A stretch of 64,000 nt of DNA from Aquisediminimonas profunda (GTDB lineage Bacteria; Pseudomonadota; Alphaproteobacteria; Sphingomonadales; Sphingomonadaceae). Below the pieces are notes generated by a model. It ran no database searches and had not been told where the DNA came from. It was given only the letters and a program-made list of their open reading frames with translations. The DNA lies in assembly GCF_019443285.1 (NCBI RefSeq), contig NZ_CP080327.1:186001-250000 (forward strand), read 5' to 3'. Both the position numbers and the translations under genes were made by a program. Positions 44,941 through 53,248 of the stretch are shown here, piece by piece. The number at the start of each line of letters is the position of its first letter. Positions within the stretch are counted from its first letter, which is position 1.

Positions 44941-45783
44941 TCAAGCCCGGGTCATTGTCCACTCGCCATTTGCGCTACGGCATGCCTGAAGTGTTTCGGT
45001 TTCCTCCGCCGCACCCGGTTGCGAAATCGTCTGTTTTACGACGCGACAGCCATTGGCGACCGACGAACTGACCGCCTTCTTGAGGAGCGGTGCAGAGACA
45101 TAGCCTTGCCCCAATCCCTGATCTGAAACGAGCACCCACGGCTGGCCCTTGACGGCTGCAGGCACCCACACCCGCTGGCCAGAAACGAGGCGCCCAAGGA
45201 CCGCGGAATCGGTGCCCGGCGCACTGCGAATATTGGCATTTGTAGTGGAGACATAAGCAGCCGCGACTTTTGTATAGCCTTCTGCGGGTTCGACACCCGA
45301 GGCCAGTCGGAGGCTGGCAAGATCAACGCCCTGATCATTCTGGGCAACTTCAACGCGGCCCGAGGCGCCGGTCTGATCGCTCTGCCAATTCTGGTCCTTG
45401 CCCGTCAGCACAGCCTGCTCGAGGGCGCGTTCGGCTTTGGCCCGATCATCCTTCTGCAGCTTGCATCCGAGTGCCGAGCCCGCAGCAGCGCCTAGCACGC
45501 CGCCAAGGATCGTGCCCAATGTCCTGCTGCCTCGCCCGGCAATCCGGTTGCCAAGAAGTCCGCCAATCGCACCACCCGCAACCGCTCCGATGGTCTGTTT
45601 GTCACCCTCTGCCGAGCAGCCGAAAATACCGCCGATGCCGGCGACCTTCCGTCCGCCGCCGCTATCCCTTGCTTCCATGGCCGGTGTGGTGCTTGCCGGG
45701 GTTGGCGTCGCGTTGATGGCATTTGCGACGGTTCCCGTCACGAGCAACGAAATCGCTGCAGTCGAAATCAGGATTTTCTTCAT
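44941..45783 (-). CDS. exported glycine-zipper protein with SH3-like domain
   Basis: A 280-residue exported protein. After a signal (MKKILISTAAISLLVTGTVANA) comes a glycine-zipper segment (VAGGAIGGLLGNRIAGRGSR and GTILGGVLGAAAGSALG, about residues 68-107) of the kind seen in outer-membrane 2TM-zipper proteins, then a linker and a bacterial SH3-like domain (NIRSAPGTDSAVLGRLVSGQ, followed by QGYVSAPLL), which often binds peptidoglycan. The C-terminal part with Cys residues (GCRVVKQT, LQACRS) is unnamed. Likely an envelope-stabilising factor. The ATG follows AAGGGGATGGATC. Confidence 0.82.
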   Translation of the reverse strand: MKKILISTAAISLLVTGTVANAINATPTPASTTPAMEARDSGGGRKVAGIGGIFGCSAEGDKQTIGAVAGGAIGGLLGNRIAGRGSRTLGTILGGVLGAAAGSALGCKLQKDDRAKAERALEQAVLTGKDQNWQSDQTGASGRVEVAQNDQGVDLASLRLASGVEPAEGYTKVAAAYVSTTNANIRSAPGTDSAVLGRLVSGQRVWVPAAVKGQPWVLVSDQGLGQGYVSAPLLKKAVSSSVANGCRVVKQTISQPGAAEETETLQACRSANGEWTMTRA

Positions 45784-45926
45784 GATCCATCCCCTTCGTT
45801 CAAGAATTGCCTTCACGCTAGAAACCTGGCGCTGAACCCTCTCTTAACCGCAAATGGGCTTTCGTTGATGCCACTTTTGTCGCAAGACGGGGCGCACAGC
45901 GTTCCTGTTTGATGGAGTGGATTGGC

Positions 45927-47267
45927 ATGAGCCGGAAATTCTTTGGCACTGATGGAATTCGGGGGCGGACGAATGCCGGTGCCATGACGGCAGAGATGGC
46001 CATGAAAGTGGGGATGGCGGCAGGCGCCCATTTTCTGCGGGGCGAGCATCGCCACCGTGTCGTGATTGGCAAGGATACGCGGCTTTCGGGATATATGATT
46101 GAAAACGCGCTGGTGGCCGGATTTACCTCTGTCGGGATGGATGTCGTCCAGGTCGGCCCGATGCCAACCCCTGCTGTTGCGATGCTGACGCGCTCAATGC
46201 GTGCAGATTTGGGCGTGATGATCTCGGCCAGCCACAACCCCTATTACGACAATGGCATAAAATTGTTCGGACCGGATGGCTACAAGCTCTCGGACGATGA
46301 TGAACGGTCGATCGAAGCGCTCCTGGAGAATCCGCCCATGCTCGTGGACTCAGCGCGGATCGGGCGGGCACGCCGGGTCGAGGATGCTCGCGGGCGTTAT
46401 TCGCATTTCGCCAAATCCTGCTTCCCGGAAGAATTGCGGCTCGACGGACTGAAGGTGGTGATCGACTGCGCAAATGGCGCGGCCTATCAGGTTGCGCCTT
46501 CCGCCCTCTGGGAGTTGGGTGCCGAAACCATCGCCATTGGCGTCACGCCCAACGGCACGAACATCAACGACAATTGTGGATCTACATCGCCGGCCCTGCT
46601 TCAGGAAACGGTTGTCGCGTCGGGTGCAGACATTGGCATTGCGCTCGATGGCGACGCAGACCGACTGATCATTGTCGATGAGTTGGGGCGCATTGTGGAT
46701 GGCGATCAGATCATGGCGCTCATCGGCAAAAGCTGGTCAGAGGCGGGACGCCTCAAGGGCAGTGGCGTGGTTGCCACTGTCATGTCCAACCTTGGCCTTG
46801 AGCGCTTCCTGGCGTCTATTGGCCTGACCCTTGAGCGAACGGCGGTGGGTGATCGCTATGTCCTCGAACGGATGCGGAGTGGCGGATTCAACGTCGGCGG
46901 CGAACAATCCGGGCATATCATACTGTCCGACTATGCAACGACGGGCGACGGTCTGGTGGCCGCGCTGCAGGTGCTCGCCGAGCTTGTCCGGCAGCGCAAG
47001 CCCGCAAGCGAAGTGCTTCATCTATTCGATACCGTCCCGCAATTGCTGAAGAATGTGCGCTTCTCTGGCGGGCGGCCACTTGAGGCTGACAGCGTCAAGC
47101 AGGTAATTGCCGATGCGGAGCGTGAGCTTAATGGCAAGGGGCGGTTGGTCATCCGTCCCTCAGGGACCGAGCCGGTCATCCGCGTGATGGCCGAAGGCGA
47201 CGATGCCGACCAGGTGACACGCCTCGTCGATGACATTTGTCGTGCTGTGCAGGAGGCCGCGGCCTGA
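45927..47267 (+). CDS. glmM: phosphoglucosamine mutase
   Basis: A 446-residue alpha-D-phosphohexomutase converting glucosamine-6-phosphate to glucosamine-1-phosphate for peptidoglycan and LPS. It begins [15 protein letters not shown], has the phosphoserine loop [14 protein letters not shown] with Ser 102, the metal loop ALDGDADRL, the sugar-binding GGEQSGH and the phosphate-binding [12 protein letters not shown]. The start follows a GGAG. It leads glmM, DUF1272, thiD, rnhB and then ccrM. Confidence 0.97.
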   Translation: MSRKFFGTDGIRGRTNAGAMTAEMAMKVGMAAGAHFLRGEHRHRVVIGKDTRLSGYMIENALVAGFTSVGMDVVQVGPMPTPAVAMLTRSMRADLGVMISASHNPYYDNGIKLFGPDGYKLSDDDERSIEALLENPPMLVDSARIGRARRVEDARGRYSHFAKSCFPEELRLDGLKVVIDCANGAAYQVAPSALWELGAETIAIGVTPNGTNINDNCGSTSPALLQETVVASGADIGIALDGDADRLIIVDELGRIVDGDQIMALIGKSWSEAGRLKGSGVVATVMSNLGLERFLASIGLTLERTAVGDRYVLERMRSGGFNVGGEQSGHIILSDYATTGDGLVAALQVLAELVRQRKPASEVLHLFDTVPQLLKNVRFSGGRPLEADSVKQVIADAERELNGKGRLVIRPSGTEPVIRVMAEGDDADQVTRLVDDICRAVQEAAA

Positions 47268-47491
47268 TGCTTGAAATGCGGCCTGACTGCGAACGGTGCG
47301 GCGCCGACCTTCCGGCGGAATTGTCTGGCGCCTTCATCTGTTCTTTCGAATGCACCTTCTGTGCGGACTGCTCAGACGCGCTGGATGATCGCTGCCCCAA
47401 TTGCGGCGGGGAACTGGTCGACCGCCCAACAAGGGCCAAGGCAAAACTCGAGAAGTTTCCTGCAAGTGCTGTTCGAAAATTCAAAGGGTGA
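47267..47491 (+). CDS. DUF1272 zinc-ribbon protein
   Basis: A 74-residue protein dominated by Cys pairs: CERCG, CSFECTFCADC and CPNCGGELV, most likely binding zinc. The opening [16 protein letters not shown] and the final CPNCGGELVDRPTR are the DUF1272 pattern; the family has no known role. Its ATG overlaps the glmM stop by one base, and its stop overlaps the thiD GTG by 4 bases, so it is tightly coupled between two metabolic enzymes. Confidence 0.9.
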   Translation: MLEMRPDCERCGADLPAELSGAFICSFECTFCADCSDALDDRCPNCGGELVDRPTRAKAKLEKFPASAVRKFKG

Positions 47492-48240
47492 CAGCCCGGA
47501 TTCTCATCATCGCCGGTTCGGATTCCGGCGGAGGCGCCGGCATTCAGGCCGATATCAAGACAGTCACGATGCTCGGCGGCCATGCGATGACTGCGGTAAC
47601 GGCGGTGACCGCACAGAATACGCTCGGGGTCGACGCGGTACATGTGATCCCGACAAAGATGGTCGTCGCACAGATCGACGCTGTCGTGCGTGATATCGGG
47701 GTCGATGCCGTCAAGATCGGGATGATCGGTACGGCCCAAACGGCAAATGCCGTCGCAGATTATTTGAAGCGCCTGACGGTGCCCATCGTGTTCGATCCGG
47801 TCATGATCGCGACAAGCGGTGCCAGTTTGGCTGACGAGCAAACCATTTCCGCATTTGAGCGGCTGATGGCGATAGCATCGCTCGTAACCCCCAACCTTCC
47901 CGAACTTGAGGCACTTGGCGGAACGAAGCCGATCCTGGCCCATGGCTGTCACCTTCTGGTCAAGGGCGGGCACGGCGAAGGCGACGACATTGTAGACCGG
48001 CTTATGTCGCCGCGCGGACAAGTGCGCGAATGGCACGGCGAGCGCATTGATACCACCCAAACCCATGGGACCGGCTGCACGCTGGCAAGCGCCATCGCCT
48101 GTGGTCTGGGTCAGGGTTTGGCGATCGATCTTGCCATAGAGCGCGCAATAGCGTTCGTTCGGCTCGCCCTTATCGAAGCGCCTGGACTGGGTGCGGGCCA
48201 TGGCCCGATGGGCCAGCAGAATGTTTTGGACTTCCGATGA
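47488..48240 (+). CDS. thiD: hydroxymethylpyrimidine/phosphomethylpyrimidine kinase
   Basis: A 250-residue ribokinase-fold kinase that phosphorylates HMP and then HMP-P in thiamine synthesis. Motifs: [20 protein letters not shown] at the start, [44 protein letters not shown] and the anion-hole [14 protein letters not shown]. The start is GTG overlapping the DUF1272 stop; the frame is open upstream inside that gene. rnhB starts on its stop (ATGA). Confidence 0.95.
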   Translation: MTARILIIAGSDSGGGAGIQADIKTVTMLGGHAMTAVTAVTAQNTLGVDAVHVIPTKMVVAQIDAVVRDIGVDAVKIGMIGTAQTANAVADYLKRLTVPIVFDPVMIATSGASLADEQTISAFERLMAIASLVTPNLPELEALGGTKPILAHGCHLLVKGGHGEGDDIVDRLMSPRGQVREWHGERIDTTQTHGTGCTLASAIACGLGQGLAIDLAIERAIAFVRLALIEAPGLGAGHGPMGQQNVLDFR

Positions 48241-48821
48241 TCGCCGGTGTTGACGAGGCTGGGCGTGGACCACTTGCGGGGCCCGTCGTTGCTGCTGCGG
48301 TTATCTTGTGCGACCGTGGCATTGAAGGCCTTGACGACAGCAAGAAGCTCTCACCCCCCCGCCGCGCCACGCTTGAGGCCAAGATCCTTGAAACTTGCGT
48401 TGTAGGTATTGGTGAGGCTTCGGTCGAGGAAATCGACCGAATCAACATCCTGCAAGCGACCCTGCTTGCGATGGCGCGCGCTGTTGAAGCGCTGGGTGTC
48501 GAGCCAGCAAGGATACTGGTTGACGGCAATCGCTTGCCCCGCTGGCGTTACCGGGCGGAAGCAGTGATCGGCGGCGATGCCATCCATGCCTGCATTTCGG
48601 CCGCAAGCATCATCGCCAAGGAACATCGGGATCGTATCATGATCGCCGCAGACAGAGAATTTCCGGGCTATGGCTGGTCCCGCAACAAGGGCTATGGCGC
48701 GGCCGCGCATCTTGCCGCATTGCACGAATTGGGCCCTACGCCGCTTCACCGGCGTTCTTTTGCACCGGTCGCCAAATATTTTTGGCCAGTGAGTCAAACT
48801 GGTCACACCACCACAGTTTGA
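48237..48821 (+). CDS. rnhB: ribonuclease HII
   Basis: A 194-residue RNase H type 2 that removes ribonucleotides from DNA. The active site is seen in [20 protein letters not shown] (Asp 6, Glu 7), [15 protein letters not shown], and the [19 protein letters not shown] block; the Arg-rich end [12 protein letters not shown] is normal. It overlaps thiD by 4 bases. The following 155 bases form the ccrM leader. Confidence 0.96.
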   Translation: MIAGVDEAGRGPLAGPVVAAAVILCDRGIEGLDDSKKLSPPRRATLEAKILETCVVGIGEASVEEIDRINILQATLLAMARAVEALGVEPARILVDGNRLPRWRYRAEAVIGGDAIHACISAASIIAKEHRDRIMIAADREFPGYGWSRNKGYGAAAHLAALHELGPTPLHRRSFAPVAKYFWPVSQTGHTTTV

Positions 48822-48970
48822 GTCCCGACGCTCCAAATCGATCAACATCTCGTGGGGGACTCTTTCCGTTCCGCCAAAGGTTAACGAATTCGTTAACCTT
48901 GATCGTTAACCCTCTGTCTTGACGTCGGAGTCTGCATGATCGAGGCAGGACATTCGTGCATCGAAAGGGG
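48791..48970 (+). promoter_or_regulatory. ccrM leader: TTAA array with 20-base palindrome and four GANTC sites
   Basis: GANTC sites stand at 48791, 48830, 48858 and 48928 (the first is inside the rnhB end). A perfect 20-base palindrome of GGTTAACGAA and its complement covers 48879-48898, and TTAA cores at 48881, 48893 and 48906 are spaced 12 and 13 bases apart. CtrA's known box is TTAA-N7-TTAAC; these are N8 and N9, so CtrA binding is a guess. A TTGACG at 48919 and ribosome site AAAGGGG at 48964 follow. In Caulobacter ccrM is CtrA-driven and has GANTC in its leader. Confidence 0.6.
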
Positions 48971-48976
48971 TGTTGA

Positions 48977-50092
<1,116 letters not shown>

Positions 50093-50207
50093 TCTGTAGC
50101 GCGATAATCGCGCGAAATGGTGTCCAGCCCAGTCAACGCCAATGGCTCCGTCCTGAACCTCACCACTCCCGGCGGCATGCTGGTTGTCCTTCCCAGCACC
50201 GACTAGC

Positions 50208-51536
50208 CTATTGTTTGGCCAGTATGTCCAATGCAGCGGCCGTCAAAGCTTCGCTGGCTGTCGCGATGACCTTTTCAGCATCTGGTGCCCAATAGGGTGA
50301 ATGAAGCGAAGGGAGTTTGGCAATATCACCCTTTGCGGCATCCCACTTGTCTTGCGGAACACCGCCGACCCAAAAGATGAGGCTCTGGATCGATGTGTCG
50401 GTCAGATAGAAGACGCCAAAATCCTCGCTTGCCATTGACGCCTGCACCGGCTTCACGCGATCCGGACCAAAGCGATCGGTGAAGAGACGCGCCATCCGCA
50501 TTGTGAGGTCATGCGTATTGAATGTTGCGTCGGCAGATTCCCCGTCTTTGGTCACAATCGGCATAAGATCGTCAGGCAAACCCGCAGCAATCGCTTCCCC
50601 ACGCGAAATGCGCGAGATGCCATCCAGCAGATGCGCCCGCACTGCCGGTGAATAGGTTCGCACAGTCAGCTGCAGGTTGGCTTCATCCGAAATGATATTG
50701 CGCTTCGAACCGGAATGAAAGCTGCCGACCGTCACGACGGCTGTATCAAACGGACTTGTCTCGCGCGAGACAAGGGTCTGGAGCGAGGTCACAATACGGG
50801 CAGCCAGCACGATCGGATCCCGCGTCAGTTGCGGAACTGCGCCATGCCCGCCGACGCCGCGAACCTTGATGTCGATCCCGTCAACATTGGCGAGCGCAGG
50901 TCCATCGGTGTAGCCAATCACACCAGCCGGCAGCCCGGAATTGTCATGGAATGCTATCACGGTATCGGGCTTGGGGAAGCGTTTGAACAACCCGTCTTCA
51001 AGCATCTTCTTTACGCCTGCCACACGTTCTTCGGCGGGCTGGCCAATCATCACGAGCGTGCCAGACCATTGCGACTTCATCGCGGACAGCCGCCGGGCAG
51101 CGCCGATCCACGCCGTCATGTGGGTATCGTGTCCGCAGGCATGCATGACGCCCGTCTCCACCCCGCCTGCACCGATCGCCTTGACCTTGGAGGCAAACGG
51201 CAACCCCGTCTGCTCGGTGATCGGAAGGGCGTCCATATCTGCCCTGATAAGCAAGGTCGGGCCGGGCCCGTTGCGCATGACAGCAACGACGCCATGACCG
51301 CCAACTTCGGTCGTCGCCTCGAAGCCGAGCTTGCGCGCCTCGGCTGCCATGCGGGCCGAGGATTTGACCTCTTCAAAGCTCAGCTCCGGATTGGCATGAA
51401 GTTCCCGATATATCGCCATAAGCGATGGCATGTCCAAAGCCACAGCATCGCGGACGGTTTCTGCCGATGCGGGTGCGGCAGCCAGGACCGCTGCCAGCGC
51501 CAGGAATGCTTTCACGCGCTGGCCAATGTCATGCAA
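50208..51536 (-). CDS. exported M20-family amidohydrolase
   Basis: A 442-residue metal-dependent amidohydrolase of the M20D (hippurate hydrolase/IAA-amino-acid hydrolase) type with a signal peptide (AFLALAAVLAAAPASA). Catalytic and metal residues are visible in LIRADMDALPI, HACGHDTHMTAW, GQPAEERVAG and the late SEDFGVF; the dimer-domain HGAVPQLTRDP is canonical. Substrate unknown. Either ATG 51536 or GTG 51515 could be the start; the GTG would put the signal at the very N-terminus. Last in the M1, bdhA, DUF4893 group. Confidence 0.88.
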   Translation of the reverse strand: MHDIGQRVKAFLALAAVLAAAPASAETVRDAVALDMPSLMAIYRELHANPELSFEEVKSSARMAAEARKLGFEATTEVGGHGVVAVMRNGPGPTLLIRADMDALPITEQTGLPFASKVKAIGAGGVETGVMHACGHDTHMTAWIGAARRLSAMKSQWSGTLVMIGQPAEERVAGVKKMLEDGLFKRFPKPDTVIAFHDNSGLPAGVIGYTDGPALANVDGIDIKVRGVGGHGAVPQLTRDPIVLAARIVTSLQTLVSRETSPFDTAVVTVGSFHSGSKRNIISDEANLQLTVRTYSPAVRAHLLDGISRISRGEAIAAGLPDDLMPIVTKDGESADATFNTHDLTMRMARLFTDRFGPDRVKPVQASMASEDFGVFYLTDTSIQSLIFWVGGVPQDKWDAAKGDIAKLPSLHSPYWAPDAEKVIATASEALTAAALDILAKQ

Positions 51537-51706
51537 CGCCGCTTTGGGCGGGGCGGTTGTTCGGAACGATGCTGTGCCGAGTCATTCGGCGCTTCAGCGA
51601 CATCGCGTTCGCGCGCGGCCAGTGTCAGCATGGGCTTGCAGTCAGAAGATCTGGCGATTTGAGGGGGCTGCGTCGTCGCCACAGCCAGAACTGTCAGTAA
51701 GATCAT
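51512..51706 (-). CDS. small exported hypothetical protein
   Basis: A possible 64-residue protein with a short hydrophobic start (MILLTVLAVATT) and a charged rest (SSDCKPMLTLAARERDVAEA, then PPRPKRRC). The ATG is preceded by GGTGGAGAC, a good ribosome site, and the frame runs into the start of the M20 gene by 25 bases. I recognise no family. The ribosome site and location argue for a real gene, the basic tail and overlap against; undecided. Confidence 0.4.
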   Translation of the reverse strand: MILLTVLAVATTQPPQIARSSDCKPMLTLAARERDVAEAPNDSAQHRSEQPPRPKRRCMTLASA

Positions 51707-51767
51707 GTCTCCACCCTTCATGATTCTGAATGCGGAAATCATAGGCGCACAAGGCGCAAACACCAAG

Positions 51768-52394
51768 TCAGGCTTGCGGTACCAATTCGATCACGTCCAT
51801 GACAGATTCAAAATTGGGATAGGGCAGGATCAGCCGCCACCGATTAGGCCCGATCCTTTCAACCGCACCGGCCATGTCCCGCATTGCGTCACGGCCATAG
51901 TCCATAGGGCGCGTCTCATCACCCAACATCATAGTCCCAAGAAAAATCTGGCGGCGGTCATCGCAGGGAAAGATGAGACCGACCGGGCGCTGCGATCCTC
52001 CAATCTTTGCAAAGCTCATCACTTCGCCTTCATCCGCGACGGTACATGCGAATTCGGGGTATACGGTAAAGGCGGGCATGGCAGGAGACTTTGTCCCGAG
52101 CTTGATCACGCGGCAGCGATATTGCCCTGGCGCCGGTCCCGCCCCGCCCATCGCCGCGTCAGGATCGAGCAGGGCGCCTTCAATCGCAATATTGGCGCCA
52201 TTGCCGCGCGCACGCGCGTTGTCCAACGCCTTTACGAATGCGGTGCGCCAGGACTTGATGCGATCCATGTCGGCAGGCGTGGCAACATGCTTCCAGTCGA
52301 GCGGCGTGATCGCGGAATCGCGGCCTGCCCAAGCTGGTCCACCTACTGCAATCAAACTGAACGCGACACTGATACAAACCCGTGCGGAGGACAT
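51768..52394 (-). CDS. DUF4893 exported protein
   Basis: A 208-residue protein with a signal peptide (ISVAFSLIAVGGPAWA) and the DUF4893 body: ITPLDWKHVATPADMDRI, GQYRCRVIKLG, GSQRPVGLIFPCDDRR, VFLGTMMLG-like IFLGTMMLGDE and the closing RDMAGAVERIGPNRWRLILP. No function is known. The ATG at 52394 follows GAGAGAGGG and gives the signal; the frame extends to 52442. It follows bdhA on the same strand by 56 bases. Confidence 0.88.
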   Translation of the reverse strand: MSSARVCISVAFSLIAVGGPAWAGRDSAITPLDWKHVATPADMDRIKSWRTAFVKALDNARARGNGANIAIEGALLDPDAAMGGAGPAPGQYRCRVIKLGTKSPAMPAFTVYPEFACTVADEGEVMSFAKIGGSQRPVGLIFPCDDRRQIFLGTMMLGDETRPMDYGRDAMRDMAGAVERIGPNRWRLILPYPNFESVMDVIELVPQA

Positions 52395-52450
52395 GCGACC
52401 CTCTCTCCCTCGCTTACTGGATAGCAGGCGAGCGGGCCGCATCTAAGAGC

Positions 52451-53236
52451 CTATTGCGTGGTCCAGCCCCCATCGACCGCGAGATTTGCACCTGTGATCG
52501 CGCTTGCCCCTTCAGTGCAGAGAAAAACCGCCATCGCTGCGACCTGATCCGGCATGACAAACTTGCGCTGCGGAATGGCGGCCAGCAGGACATCGTTGAG
52601 CACCTGTTCGCGCGTCATGCCCCGCGTTCGCATCGTATCGGGGATCTGATTTTCAACCAGAGGCGTCCAGACATAGCCTGGCGAAATGACATTCACAGTG
52701 ATGCCCTTTTCGGCGACTTCCATCGCCACGCCCCGGGTCAGGCCGAGTACCCCGTGTTTGGCAGCAATATAGGCGGACTTGTTCGGGCTGGCGACGCTGG
52801 CATGTGCGCTCGCTGTCGAGATGATACGACCCCAGCCTTTCGCCTTCATGTAAGGCAGGCAAGACCGGATCAAAAGGAAAGGTGCATCGACCATAATGGC
52901 CTGCATCTGCCGCCACTTGTCGACCGGAAACTCATCGACCGGACATACATGCTGGATGCCTGCATTGTTGATGAGGATGTCGACACCACCAAATTCGGCC
53001 GCACAGGCCTCCGCCATCGCTATGACCTGTTCGGCAATGGTCAGGTCGGCTCCATTGTGGATGGCACGCGCACCGCTTGATGCCGCGAGAGCAGCACATT
53101 GCTCCGCAATCGCTGTCGCGTCTCCAAATCCGTTGATCATCACATTGGCGCCTTCGGCGGCAAGCGCCGCCGCATAGGCCGCTCCGATGCCAGAAGTTGA
53201 ACCGGTGACGAGCGCTGTCTTGCCTTTGAGGAACAT
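52451..53236 (-). CDS. bdhA: 3-hydroxybutyrate dehydrogenase
   Basis: A 261-residue SDR enzyme interconverting 3-hydroxybutyrate and acetoacetate with NAD. The cofactor motif is TGSTSGIGAAYA, NNAGIQHVCPVDEFP is the family-specific stretch, and the catalytic Ser-Tyr-Lys is in STASAHASVASPNKSAYIAAKHG (shown in parts: Ser of ASAH, then YIAAK). TPLVENQIPD and the C-terminal TGANLAVDGGWTTQ are BdhA signatures. It is 12 bases after the M1 peptidase gene and probably co-transcribed. Confidence 0.9.
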   Translation of the reverse strand: MFLKGKTALVTGSTSGIGAAYAAALAAEGANVMINGFGDATAIAEQCAALAASSGARAIHNGADLTIAEQVIAMAEACAAEFGGVDILINNAGIQHVCPVDEFPVDKWRQMQAIMVDAPFLLIRSCLPYMKAKGWGRIISTASAHASVASPNKSAYIAAKHGVLGLTRGVAMEVAEKGITVNVISPGYVWTPLVENQIPDTMRTRGMTREQVLNDVLLAAIPQRKFVMPDQVAAMAVFLCTEGASAITGANLAVDGGWTTQ

Positions 53237-53248
53237 GGATGGCCTTTC

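Noticed and set aside
50099-50113. Palindrome GCGCGATAATCGCGC after ccrM
   Set aside because: Perfect but short, no T-run and no second copy; may be chance in GC-rich DNA.
50117-50206. 29-codon frame between ccrM and the M20 gene
   Set aside because: No ribosome site and no known family; too short to support as a gene.
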